Assembly (NCBI GenBank): GCA_021825365.1
Contig: JAKAHR010000020.1
Span: forward strand, 1 to 64,000
Direction of reading: 5' to 3'
Length of the DNA: 64,000 nt
Origin: Nitrospirota bacterium
GTDB lineage: Bacteria > Nitrospirota > Thermodesulfovibrionia > Thermodesulfovibrionales > UBA6898
The position numbers and the translations under genes were made by a program. Shown one piece after another: positions 27,271 to 35,605 of the stretch; positions within the stretch are counted from its first letter, which is position 1, and each line of letters opens with the position of its first letter. The notes beneath the pieces were generated by a model that was given only the letters and a program-made list of their open reading frames with translations, did not search any database and was not told the origin of the DNA.

Positions 27271-27798
27271 TTAGTCCGACGCCATAATCTTTTTGTACAT
27301 CGACTTGTCGTTCTTGTCGAATGCCTCGACGATGATATTGCCGTTTGCCGGCTGGTTGCAGGTAATCTGTCCAGTATGGGTGCCGCCGCTGCTCGCTGCT
27401 GTTGACCAGAGATTGCTGGCCGGGGTCCAGGGCGACTTTTCCGTGTTCATGGCGCTGTTCCTCGACGTTATCCACTGGTCGCACAACCCATTGATAGTAG
27501 CCAGACTATTTGCGAGTGCTGAATTATCCATATCAGCACTGTCGACCTTTCCATCCGAATTCGAATCAACGGAATACCTTCCGCTGATACCATTCTTTGC
27601 CGCAGTAAGCCATGACTGCAGATCAGGACCAGCGGATTCGGCGGCCCTCTCAACAGCGCCCTTTCTTGACCTCTCCTGCACGCCGAGATAGCCGGGGATG
27701 GCGATCGCAGCGAGGATGCCGATGATGGCGACAACGATCAGGAGTTCGATGAGGGTGAAGCCCTTCTGATTCTTCAGGTTGTCTATTGCCTTGAACAT
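27271..27798 (-). CDS. pilA: Major type IV pilin (PilA-like) with calcium-loop motif
   Basis: 175 residues. Leader MFKAIDNLKNQKG, then FTLIELLIVVAIIGILAAIA (Gly-1, Phe+1, Glu+5). The globular domain contains DSNSDGKVDSAD at residues 78-89, which matches an EF-hand/dockerin calcium loop at positions 1, 3, 5, 9 and 12. Two cysteines (LCDQW, ITCNQP) may form the pilin disulfide. The ATG at 27798 follows AAAGGAGG. A sigma-54-type promoter and a row of TGTCA elements lie upstream, as expected for a PilSR-regulated major pilin. Confidence 0.9.
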   Translation of the reverse strand: MFKAIDNLKNQKGFTLIELLIVVAIIGILAAIAIPGYLGVQERSRKGAVERAAESAGPDLQSWLTAAKNGISGRYSVDSNSDGKVDSADMDNSALANSLATINGLCDQWITSRNSAMNTEKSPWTPASNLWSTAASSGGTHTGQITCNQPANGNIIVEAFDKNDKSMYKKIMASD

Positions 27799-27927
27799 GA
27801 AAAATACCTCCTTTGTTCTTTGAGCAGCCAACGGCTGCTAACATGAATCAGCAATCAATGCAGACAAGTACTCTAGTATCACCACCTTCCGAAGTACCAT
27901 TTTTCAGAAAGCATTATGACTGACTAT

Positions 27928-27943
27928 AGCACTTCCTATGCCA
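27928..27943 (-). promoter_or_regulatory. Sigma-54-type promoter of the pilin gene
   Basis: On the minus strand TGGCAT-AGGAA-GTGCT, matching the RpoN consensus TGGCAC-N5-TTGCT with invariant GG (-24) and GC (-12) correctly spaced. The predicted start lies about 118 bases before the pilin ATG. RpoN control through PilR is established for pilin genes in several proteobacteria. Confidence 0.75.
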
Positions 27944-28004
27944 CGGCTCAATACATTAATGCATCACTAATGCCTTGAAATAACAAGAATAAGATACGGC
28001 CCAA

Positions 28005-28039
28005 TGTCAGAAATGTCAAGTTCATGACAATTTTTGTCA
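28005..28039. promoter_or_regulatory. Helically phased TGTCA cluster (enhancer-like)
   Basis: TGTCA at 28005-28009, 28014-28018 and 28035-28039, and its reverse complement TGACA at 28025-28029, so starts are spaced 9, 11 and 10 bases. The cluster lies 60-110 bases upstream of the sigma-54 element, the usual place for an enhancer-binding protein, and contains the TGTC core reported for PilR sites. Confidence 0.5.
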
Positions 28040-28119
28040 GGAGGCAGCGCACAAATTGCCAGTTTGGACTGCTTAATATCTATCTCAATATAAATAAATG
28101 AGTTGGGCTAAAAAGACTG

Positions 28120-28128
28120 TGGTATAAT
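28120..28128 (+). promoter_or_regulatory. Extended -10 promoter of the activase gene
   Basis: TGG-TATAAT, a perfect extended -10. The predicted start is near 28135, giving a leader of about 28 bases with no Shine-Dalgarno sequence before the ATG at 28163. Confidence 0.5.
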
Positions 28129-28162
28129 CAAGCAATTTTCAATATATGCCCGCGAATGCCGA

Positions 28163-31100
28163 ATGTACCGAATAGGACTTGACACAGGCTCTGTGAGCGT
28201 TAAGCTGGTCCTGCTGGATGAAGGGGGCGGCAGAGGTCATAGCGTCTACGTGCGGCATCGGGGCCGTCCCCTGGAAGTTGCCTTGGCGCTTCTTCAGGAG
28301 GCGGTCGAGAGACACCTCTCCCCCGCCGCTGAGCTTTCCCTTTCTGTAACCGGCTCTGCCGGGAGATTCATCGGGTCCATCCTCCACATAGATCCCGTCA
28401 ATGAGGTCGTTGCCCAGGCGTGTGCCACAAGCAATCTTTATCCGCATATCCGGTCTGTTATTGAACTCGGCGGGGAGGATTCCAAGCTCATCTTCGTAGG
28501 CGGTGGTTCCGGAACAGCGAGGGATTTTTCGATGAACTCGGTCTGTGCGGCTGGGACAGGATCTTTTCTTGACCAGCAGGCAGAGCGACTCCGTCTTTCC
28601 ATAGAAGAATTCAGCGAATTGAGCCTTAGGTCGAAGAACCCTCCGCGCATAGCCGGCAGGTGCAGTGTCTTTGCCAAATCAGACATGATCCATCTTCAGC
28701 AGATCGCCACCCCCGTGGAAGACATCGTGGCTGGCCTATGCTTCGCCGTGGCGAGGAACTTCCGGGGCTCTATCGCCAGGGGCAGGGAGCTGGAATATCC
28801 GGTATCCTTTCATGGCGGGGTTGCCGCGAACCAGGGCATGGTAAGGGCATTTACCGAAGTGTTAGGCATTGCTGATCTGTTTGTCCCTGGAGAATATGCC
28901 CTGATGGCAGCCATCGGCGCTGCCCTGAAGGACAGGGAGGCAGGCAGGACCCATACCTTTGATTTAGCAGAACTCGAATCATATATAGCTTCGGAAAAGA
29001 CCGCTGAGAAGGGCTATGCCCCCCTTGCGCTGGCTGGAGAAGACTTCTATTCTCGTCACAGCGTGGATCGACCGTCCCCCGGCAGCCCGGCCGAAATTCC
29101 ATCATCGGCCATATCTCTTTCTTCTAAAACAACGGCATATCTTGGCATTGATATTGGGTCAATCAGCACCAATCTTGTGGTGATCGACGAAGATTGCCGT
29201 CTTCTCTCCAAGCGCTACCTGATGACCGCCGGAAGGCCGATAGATGCGGTGATGCAGGGTCTCGGCGAGATCGGACAGGAATTGCGGGACTCTGTCGAAA
29301 TCGCCGGGGTGGCAACAACAGGATCAGGGCGGTACATGATCGCAGACTACGTAGGTGCCGATATCGTCAAGAATGAGATCACTGCGCAGGCGACGGCCGC
29401 TGCCTTCATTGATAAGGGTGTTGATACCATCTTTGAGATCGGCGGGCAGGACTCCAAATACATATCCCTCAGGGGAGGGGTAATCGTCGACTTCGAGATG
29501 AACAAGGCGTGCGCTGCGGGGACCGGATCGTTTCTTGAAGAGCAGGCCGAGAAACTCGGCATCTCGATCCGTGAAGAGTTTGCGAGATCGGCCTTCTCTT
29601 CCGGCAATCCCTGCAGGCTCGGAGAGCGCTGTACCGTCTTCATGGAGAATTCCCTGATGGCCAACCTCCAGAAGGGGGCCTCAAGGGATGACCTCCTGGC
29701 CGGACTCGCCTATTCCATAGTCCAGAACTATATCAACCGTGTGGTCGGAAAACGGCCGATCGGCAAGAAGATATTCTTCCAGGGGGGGGTTGCCTTTAAT
29801 AAGTCGGTCGTCGCCGCCTTTGAGAAGTATGTGGGACGGCAGGTCATCGTCCCGCCCGACCACGAGGTGACCGGCGCGATAGGCATGGCCCTCATAGCCC
29901 GCCGCTTCATAAACGGCCTCAGGTCTGATGATGAGCCGGCAAGAAAGGCCGCTGAACGGCCCCCTTCGCGATTCAAGGGGTTCGACCTCTCGAAGAGACC
30001 CTACGAGATGTCGTCTTTTGAATGCAAAGGCTGTTCTAATGTCTGCGAGATCAACCGGGTGAAGGTCGAAGGGGAAAAGGGCTTTCTCTTCTACGGCGGA
30101 AGGTGCGAGAAATATGATGTGAAGAGGCAGAAATCCGGCGAAGAGCCTCCCGACCTTTTTGCCTTCAGGGAGGAGATGCTCTGGAAGGCCCATCTGGAGT
30201 ATTCCGAAAGATTCGGCTCAACGGCCGCCAAGTCGGAGAAGGAAAGTTTTCCTGCGCCGCCTTTGCTCAAGAGAGGCGGAGCGGGGCTGCCGAAGATAGG
30301 CATTCCCTATGTCTTTTATTTCCACGACTTCCTGCCCTTCTGGACGACCTTTCTCTGGGAGCTGGGCTTTGAGGTAGTCGTATCCCCCAGGACAGACAGG
30401 CACATCGTGGATCTGGGACAGGAAAGTGTCTTGTCTGAGACCTGTTTCCCGGTAAAGACGGCCCATGGTCATATCAGGTATTTCCTGGATAAGGATGTGC
30501 AGGCCGTTCTTCTGCCGAGCTTCATCAATCTCAACCAGGGCGATGATGCCTTTGATCGGGGTTTTGCCTGCCCCTATACACAGACAATACCGTATTCCGC
30601 AAGGGTTGCTTTCCGGAAGCTGCAGATTCTTGCGCCGGTGATAGACCTCGGACGAGGCGATGGGTTCATCAGGAAAGAACTGCGGCGTGCGCTGGCGCCC
30701 TTTGGGATCGCCGCATCCCGCATCAAGAAGGCCTATGCGACTGCCCAAGAGATACAGGCGACGTTTGTATCCGGGATAAGGGCAAAGGGTCTGGAGGTTC
30801 TTGCCGGCATCGACAAGCGGACGGTGGTTATTGTCGGCAGGGCATATAATTCTTTTGACAAGGGGATGAACCTCAACATCCCCGGTAAGCTGGCTGATAT
30901 CGGCGTCTTGTCGATACCCATGGATTTTCTGCCATCTGATGCGTCTGAGCTGAAAAACGACTGGCCGAACATGTACTGGCGGGCCGGCCAGCGGATCCTG
31001 GGCGCTGCCCGCATCATCAGGGGCAACCCCCTGTTGTACGCTGTCTATATCGGCAATTTTTCATGCGGCCCGGACTCCTTTATCATCAAGTTCTTTGAGG

Positions 31101-32470
31101 AGGAGATGGCGGGCAAGCCGTATCTGCATCTTGAGATCGACGCTCACAGTGCAGATGCGGGAGCTATTACCCGGTGCGAGGCGTTCCTCGACAGCGTTGA
31201 AAATCAGAAGAGGGCTGCAGACGGGCCGCGTGTCGCCAGCAGGTATCCGGCCGGATCTATCGGCATATCGCGGAGGACCGTCTATATCCCGAGGATGTCT
31301 GATCATGCCTACGCACTCGCCGGGGCATTCGAATACTGCGGAGTCGATGCCGAGGTTTTGCCTGAATCAAGCAGGGATGCCGTGGACATGGGGAAGAAGC
31401 ATGTGTCAGGAAAAGAGTGCTATCCCTGCGCCGTCACGACGGGAGATATGGTCCGGAAGATATCGGAACACGGTTTTGACCCCGCTCGGTCCGCCTTTTT
31501 TATGCCGTCCGGATCCGGTCCCTGCCGGTTCGGCCAGTATAACGTATTTCACCAACTCGTCTTGCGGGAGTGCGGGTACGGCGATGTCCCGGTTTTTGCG
31601 CCGAACCAGAATGAGAACTTCTACGAGCATCTCGGTATCGTCGGCAAGGATTTCAGCATGCGTTCCTGGAGGGGTATCATCGCCATAGAGCTGCTCCTGA
31701 AGTGTCTCCACGAGACGAGACCGTATGAGAAGATACGGGGCGCTTCTGACGCCCTGTACGCCGATTATCTCGCTCGAGCCCACCGGTCTGTCCGGGGGGC
31801 AGACGGGGACCTCAACGATCTCCTGCAGAAGGCGCGGGCCGATTTCGGCGACATCAGGTCCGGCGGGCATAGGAGGCCTCTGATCGGCATCGTGGGCGAG
31901 ATATTCGTGCGCTCGAACCGGTTCTCGAACGAAGACCTCGTCAGGAAGGTCGAGGCGCTGGGCGGAGAGGTATACCTTGCGCCTGTTGAGGAATGGGTTT
32001 ACTATGTCAATTACATGGGACTCCGCAGGGTCTTGATTAATAAAGACTTGTCTGGTATCATTAATCTTCTGTTTAAGAGGTTTTTTCAAAAGAGGATTGA
32101 GCATGGCTACGGAAGGCGTTTTGAGGGATTTCTCACGTCGCTGGACGAGCCTGACACTGGCGAGCTGATGGAGAAGGCGCAGCCCTACCTCCATCCCTCC
32201 TTCGAAGGAGAGGCCATCCTCAGTATCGGAAAGAGCATCGACCTCATAAACAAGGGCGCATCAGGGATTATCAATGCCATGCCCTTTGGCTGCATGCCCG
32301 GGACCATCGTGAGCGGCCTCATGCGCGGACTGAATGCAGATTTCGGTGTGCCATGCCTGAGCATCCCGTATGACGGAACCGAGTCCCTGACAACGGAGAT
32401 TCAGCTTGAGGCCTTCATGGATCAGGCTAAGGAATACGTAAAGCAGGGAAAACAGGTCAGAGTGGGTTGA
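28163..32470 (+). CDS. Giant acyl-CoA dehydratase activase-related protein
   Basis: 1435 residues. Two ASKHA-fold BcrA/BadF/HgdC-type ATPase domains in tandem, the first opening MYRIGLDTGSVSVKL with CAAGTGSFLDQQ and the second YLGIDIGSISTNLVVID with NKACAAGTGSFLEEQ. Each is close to the Cys that binds the shared [4Fe-4S] cluster. Residues about 620-900 contain CKGCSNVCEI and a DUF2229-like region (IGIPYVFYFHDFLPFWTTF), followed by an HgdB-like C-terminal part with further cysteines (GKECYPCAVTTGD, PFGCMPG). Activases of this family inject a low-potential electron into 2-hydroxyacyl-CoA dehydratases or benzoyl-CoA reductases. No such dehydratase is nearby, so the partner is unknown and this may be a self-contained version. 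Confidence 0.85.
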   Translation: MYRIGLDTGSVSVKLVLLDEGGGRGHSVYVRHRGRPLEVALALLQEAVERHLSPAAELSLSVTGSAGRFIGSILHIDPVNEVVAQACATSNLYPHIRSVIELGGEDSKLIFVGGGSGTARDFSMNSVCAAGTGSFLDQQAERLRLSIEEFSELSLRSKNPPRIAGRCSVFAKSDMIHLQQIATPVEDIVAGLCFAVARNFRGSIARGRELEYPVSFHGGVAANQGMVRAFTEVLGIADLFVPGEYALMAAIGAALKDREAGRTHTFDLAELESYIASEKTAEKGYAPLALAGEDFYSRHSVDRPSPGSPAEIPSSAISLSSKTTAYLGIDIGSISTNLVVIDEDCRLLSKRYLMTAGRPIDAVMQGLGEIGQELRDSVEIAGVATTGSGRYMIADYVGADIVKNEITAQATAAAFIDKGVDTIFEIGGQDSKYISLRGGVIVDFEMNKACAAGTGSFLEEQAEKLGISIREEFARSAFSSGNPCRLGERCTVFMENSLMANLQKGASRDDLLAGLAYSIVQNYINRVVGKRPIGKKIFFQGGVAFNKSVVAAFEKYVGRQVIVPPDHEVTGAIGMALIARRFINGLRSDDEPARKAAERPPSRFKGFDLSKRPYEMSSFECKGCSNVCEINRVKVEGEKGFLFYGGRCEKYDVKRQKSGEEPPDLFAFREEMLWKAHLEYSERFGSTAAKSEKESFPAPPLLKRGGAGLPKIGIPYVFYFHDFLPFWTTFLWELGFEVVVSPRTDRHIVDLGQESVLSETCFPVKTAHGHIRYFLDKDVQAVLLPSFINLNQGDDAFDRGFACPYTQTIPYSARVAFRKLQILAPVIDLGRGDGFIRKELRRALAPFGIAASRIKKAYATAQEIQATFVSGIRAKGLEVLAGIDKRTVVIVGRAYNSFDKGMNLNIPGKLADIGVLSIPMDFLPSDASELKNDWPNMYWRAGQRILGAARIIRGNPLLYAVYIGNFSCGPDSFIIKFFEEEMAGKPYLHLEIDAHSADAGAITRCEAFLDSVENQKRAADGPRVASRYPAGSIGISRRTVYIPRMSDHAYALAGAFEYCGVDAEVLPESSRDAVDMGKKHVSGKECYPCAVTTGDMVRKISEHGFDPARSAFFMPSGSGPCRFGQYNVFHQLVLRECGYGDVPVFAPNQNENFYEHLGIVGKDFSMRSWRGIIAIELLLKCLHETRPYEKIRGASDALYADYLARAHRSVRGADGDLNDLLQKARADFGDIRSGGHRRPLIGIVGEIFVRSNRFSNEDLVRKVEALGGEVYLAPVEEWVYYVNYMGLRRVLINKDLSGIINLLFKRFFQKRIEHGYGRRFEGFLTSLDEPDTGELMEKAQPYLHPSFEGEAILSIGKSIDLINKGASGIINAMPFGCMPGTIVSGLMRGLNADFGVPCLSIPYDGTESLTTEIQLEAFMDQAKEYVKQGKQVRVG

Positions 32471-32542
32471 GAGTCGGCTGTTTTGTCCGGACTCTTATTT
32501 CCCCTTGTACATTTATTATCGTCATGTAAAGGAGGTGGATTT

Positions 32543-32641
32543 GTGGGGAGCGTTGTAAAGTGGAGAAAGAAGAAGATGAGCAAGCACAAACATAAGAAGC
32601 TGCTCAGAAAGACCAAACACCAGAGAAGAAGGAATAAATAG
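32543..32641 (+). CDS. bS22/AURKAIP1-COX24-type small basic ribosomal protein
   Basis: A 32-residue gene: GSVVKWRKKKMSKHKHKKL then LRKTKHQRRRNK. This is the AURKAIP1/COX24 motif shared by mitochondrial mS38 and the tiny basic protein bS22 seen in mycobacterial small ribosomal subunits. GTG start at 32543 behind AAAGGAGGTG; a TTG at 32541 is out of frame. The strong ribosome binding site and near-pure Lys/Arg/His composition support a real gene. The neighbours do not inform on function. Confidence 0.85.
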   Translation: MGSVVKWRKKKMSKHKHKKLLRKTKHQRRRNK

Positions 32642-32883
32642 CGTGCTTCAGCAACCAGGGATAATCGTGCTGCCGATCATCACACTACCGGCCAGACCGG
32701 ATCGCCCTGGAGCGTGCCTTGTAGCGGATCCTTCCTGAAGGACTTTCCTGTCTCTGACCCATAACCTTCGTGCTGTCCCCATGAACGTACCCCGCGTGGA
32801 AGGTGCGGCACGCCCTTATATTGCGGTCGCGGCTGTCGTCTTCAGGCCGCGGCTGTCAGCAGTTCCGATTGTCCGTTAATCCT
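32642..32883. other. Intergenic region, nothing recognised
   Basis: About 240 GC-rich bases between the small ribosomal-type gene and the metE-like promoter. No open frame with a ribosome binding site, no tRNA cloverleaf and no intrinsic terminator were seen. Confidence 0.4.
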
Positions 32884-32913
32884 TTGAAACAGAATGCGTC
32901 GATAGGGTATCAT
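32884..32913 (+). promoter_or_regulatory. Promoter of the metE-like gene, apparently leaderless
   Basis: TTGAAA (32884-32889), an 18-base spacer and TATCAT (32908-32913), then 6 bases to the ATG at 32920, with no ribosome binding site between. Confidence 0.55.
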
Positions 32914-32919
32914 TCATAG

Positions 32920-33924
32920 ATGATACAAGCCCTCTCAACCACCGGGATCGGCAGTCTTCCTCACCGGGACGCCCGTGAGGCGTGCAAGCTGATCCTTGAT
33001 ACCTTTGATATCCCTTTCTGGCCGCAGTTGCCCCGGATCTCCTTCAAGGAATTTATGGTCCCTCAGTATTCTGAAGGTATGCCCTTCTTCAGGATGGACC
33101 CGGAGAAACAGACGGTCTGGGTCGAACGAAATGCTTCGGACGAACTCGAACGCTTCTACGAGGCATGGACAGAAGAAAGCCGTATAGCCATTTCTCAGGA
33201 CTATGCCATCGGGCTCCACACCTTCCTCAAGGTGATCGAGAACCGCAGGTTCAGGCTCCTGAAGGGACACGTTACCGGTCCGCTGACATTTTGCCTTGGC
33301 TTGCGGGACGTCTCCGGCAAGCCGGTCTTTTATGATGAGGAGCTGAGAGAGGTTTCCCTCATGCTCCTGAAGGCGAAGATCCGCTGGCAGGTCGACCTCC
33401 TGAAGCCGCATGCAGAGGGTATCATCATCTTTGTCGACGAGCCGATCCTCTCGGCGATGGGAACGTCCAGCTATCTCGGGGTAGATTCGGCAGAGGCGTT
33501 GAGGGTCCTGCAGGAACTGACCGGCTGTATCAGGGAGGCAGGATGCATCTCCGGCATTCACTGCTGCGGCAATGCGGACTGGAGTTTCGTAATCCGGACA
33601 GGGGCTGACATCATCAGTTTCGATGCCTTTGACTACGTTGACACCCTTGCCCTGTATCCCGATGCTGTTACGGATTTTCTCGAACGCGGCGGGCGCCTTG
33701 CCTGGGGCATCGTGCCCACGTCCGATGCGATCGGGGGGGTTTCACCCGAGTCTCTTCGGCTGCGATTCGACCGCGGTCTGTCGCGCCTGTCAGAGCAGAT
33801 ACCTGAACGCATCCTCCGGGAAGGTATGATCCTTACGCCATCATGCGGCACCGGGTCGCGGACGGTGGAGGAGACGCTCAAAGTCTTCCAGCTCCTCATC
33901 AGACTGAAAGAGTCGTTTGCGTGA
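32920..33924 (+). CDS. MetE C-terminal-like (core-MetE) methyltransferase
   Basis: 334 residues, a TIM-barrel of the UROD/MetE superfamily corresponding only to the C-terminal catalytic half of cobalamin-independent methionine synthase. Zinc ligands are visible as GIHCCGNADW (His-x-Cys) and the late LTPSCGTGSRT cysteine. Folate-binding N-terminal sequences of full MetE are absent, as in archaeal core-MetE proteins that take methyl groups from a corrinoid protein or another donor. Gene order metE-like, tmk, holB, ricT, metG is tightly packed, with a 4-base overlap onto tmk. Confidence 0.75.
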   Translation: MIQALSTTGIGSLPHRDAREACKLILDTFDIPFWPQLPRISFKEFMVPQYSEGMPFFRMDPEKQTVWVERNASDELERFYEAWTEESRIAISQDYAIGLHTFLKVIENRRFRLLKGHVTGPLTFCLGLRDVSGKPVFYDEELREVSLMLLKAKIRWQVDLLKPHAEGIIIFVDEPILSAMGTSSYLGVDSAEALRVLQELTGCIREAGCISGIHCCGNADWSFVIRTGADIISFDAFDYVDTLALYPDAVTDFLERGGRLAWGIVPTSDAIGGVSPESLRLRFDRGLSRLSEQIPERILREGMILTPSCGTGSRTVEETLKVFQLLIRLKESFA

Positions 33925-34553
33925 AAGGCGTGTTCATCTCGATCGAGGGCATTGAGGGGACGGGCAAATCCACTCAGGCCGGCCTCCTGGCAGAACATCT
34001 CCGGGGACAGGGACTGCCGGTCGTTCAGACGCTGGAACCGGGAGGGACCCCCATCGGCCTCAAAATACGCGAACTGCTTCTCTCTCTGGAAAGCGCCGGC
34101 ATGGACTCCGTCGTTGAACTGCTCCTGTACAATGCATCCCGGGTTCAGCACATCAGGGAGGTGATCATCCCGGCCCTGGGGCGTGGAGCCGTAGTGATCA
34201 CCGACCGTTTCAGCGACTCTACCGTAGCCTATCAGGGTTTCGGCAGAGGCATTGACCTGAAGCTGATCGATTCCCTGGACGCCATCGGCACCAACCGGTT
34301 GCGGCCGGATCTCACGATCCTGCTGGATATCGACGTGGAGACAGGACTGATGCGAAACAGGCATATCAATAAGCGGGACAGGCTGGAACTGGAGGACGTT
34401 CGGTTCCACGAAGAGGTAAGAAAAGGTTTCCTCCGCATTGCGGCGGGCGAACCGGACAGGATCAGGATTGTCGACTGCTCCACCGGCGTGGAGGAAGTAC
34501 ACCGGAGAATATCCGTCCTGGCAGACGACTTTATCAAGAGAAGTGGCCGGTAA
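33921..34553 (+). CDS. tmk: Thymidylate kinase
   Basis: 210 residues: P-loop SIEGIEGTGKSTQ at the N-terminus, substrate motif EPGGTPIG, and lid DRFSDSTVAYQGFGRG. It converts dTMP to dTDP. GTG start at 33921, overlapping the previous stop by 4 bases; the upstream extension of the frame is rejected because it runs inside the metE-like gene. holB follows after 2 bases, a common pairing. Confidence 0.95.
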   Translation: MKGVFISIEGIEGTGKSTQAGLLAEHLRGQGLPVVQTLEPGGTPIGLKIRELLLSLESAGMDSVVELLLYNASRVQHIREVIIPALGRGAVVITDRFSDSTVAYQGFGRGIDLKLIDSLDAIGTNRLRPDLTILLDIDVETGLMRNRHINKRDRLELEDVRFHEEVRKGFLRIAAGEPDRIRIVDCSTGVEEVHRRISVLADDFIKRSGR

Positions 34554-34555
34554 AC

Positions 34556-35605
34556 ATGGCGCTCCGCGATGTCATCGGACAGGATCGGGCCGTCGACATG
34601 CTCCGGGGCATATTGCAAAAGGGGCGTCTCGCCTCTTCCTATCTCTTCTGCGGCGAATCAGGCATCGGCAAGAAGATGACTGCAGTCAATTTTGCGCGGG
34701 CTATCAACTGCCTGTCTGCGGGACATTATCGCGAAGAACAGGGCGGTGAGCCTTCGGTTTTCGCATCTGAGATGTTCCCCCCTCCGGAAAGTACATCCCC
34801 GAATGCCACGGGAGGGGCCTCGGGCATGGATTCGTGCGATGCCTGTGCATCGTGTATCAAGTTTGCCTCAGGGACCCATCCGGACTTCCTGATGATATCG
34901 CCCGAGGAGCGGCAGATCAGGATAGAGGAGATCCGCATGATCGACGAGGCCCTCTCTTTCAAGCCGTTTGAGGGGAGGATGAAGGTGGTTGTCGTGGACG
35001 ATGCGGAGATGATGAATCCTGCCGCGGCCAATGCCTTCCTGAAGACCCTCGAGGAGCCTCCTGCGGCGAGCGTGATTATTCTCGTCTCCTCCCGCCCTGA
35101 ACTGCTGCCTGCTACCATACGGTCCCGGTGTTCCCGGATACTGTTCTCCCCCTTGCCTTCCGAGGCCTGCAGGCGCGTACTGGAGGACAGGGTTCCTGAC
35201 CAGGCGCTGGACGTCATCACCCGTCTTTCCATGGGGAGACCCGGTCTGGCGCTGTCAGCAGACCTTATCGCTGAACGTGACTGGTTCCTCGAACTCCTGG
35301 GCGGGATGCTCCGCGCAGAAAAGGATGCCTGGTCTTCACGGGATGACATGGAACGGTGGCTTGACCTGCTCCTGATCTTCCTCAGAGATATGACGGTCTT
35401 CCGGGTGACCGGGTCGGGGACGGGACTCATCAACGGCGACCTCGCCGATGAGGTGCAGAGGCTGGCACAATCCATCGAGGTAAAAGGTATAATATATATT
35501 TACAGGGAGTTGTCTTTTTTGAAAGGGATGTCAATGTTCAATCTCAATAAATCCGTCACCTGGAACTATACCTCTTCGCTTCTGAGGAAGGAGATGCCGG
35601 TTTAG
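34556..35605 (+). CDS. holB: DNA polymerase III delta' subunit
   Basis: 349 residues of a clamp-loader AAA+ protein: GESGIGKKMTAVNFA Walker A, zinc-site cysteines in DSCDACASCIKFASG, VVVVDDAEMMNPAAANAF Walker B, and LEEPPAASVIILVSSRPELL with sensor 1 SRC. Between the first Cys (INCLSAG) and the CDACASC cluster lies an unusual insertion of about 35 residues (residues about 58-93), low complexity and Pro/Ser-rich. It starts 2 bases after tmk and ends next to ricT. Confidence 0.9.
   Translation: MALRDVIGQDRAVDMLRGILQKGRLASSYLFCGESGIGKKMTAVNFARAINCLSAGHYREEQGGEPSVFASEMFPPPESTSPNATGGASGMDSCDACASCIKFASGTHPDFLMISPEERQIRIEEIRMIDEALSFKPFEGRMKVVVVDDAEMMNPAAANAFLKTLEEPPAASVIILVSSRPELLPATIRSRCSRILFSPLPSEACRRVLEDRVPDQALDVITRLSMGRPGLALSADLIAERDWFLELLGGMLRAEKDAWSSRDDMERWLDLLLIFLRDMTVFRVTGSGTGLINGDLADEVQRLAQSIEVKGIIYIYRELSFLKGMSMFNLNKSVTWNYTSSLLRKEMPV

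Larger units (their letters stand above)
27799..28162. other. Divergent intergenic region, pilin / activase
   Basis: 364 AT-rich bases without a gene. They hold the pilin sigma-54-type promoter (27928-27943), four TGTCA elements (28005-28039) and the activase promoter (28120-28128), described separately. Confidence 0.8.
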
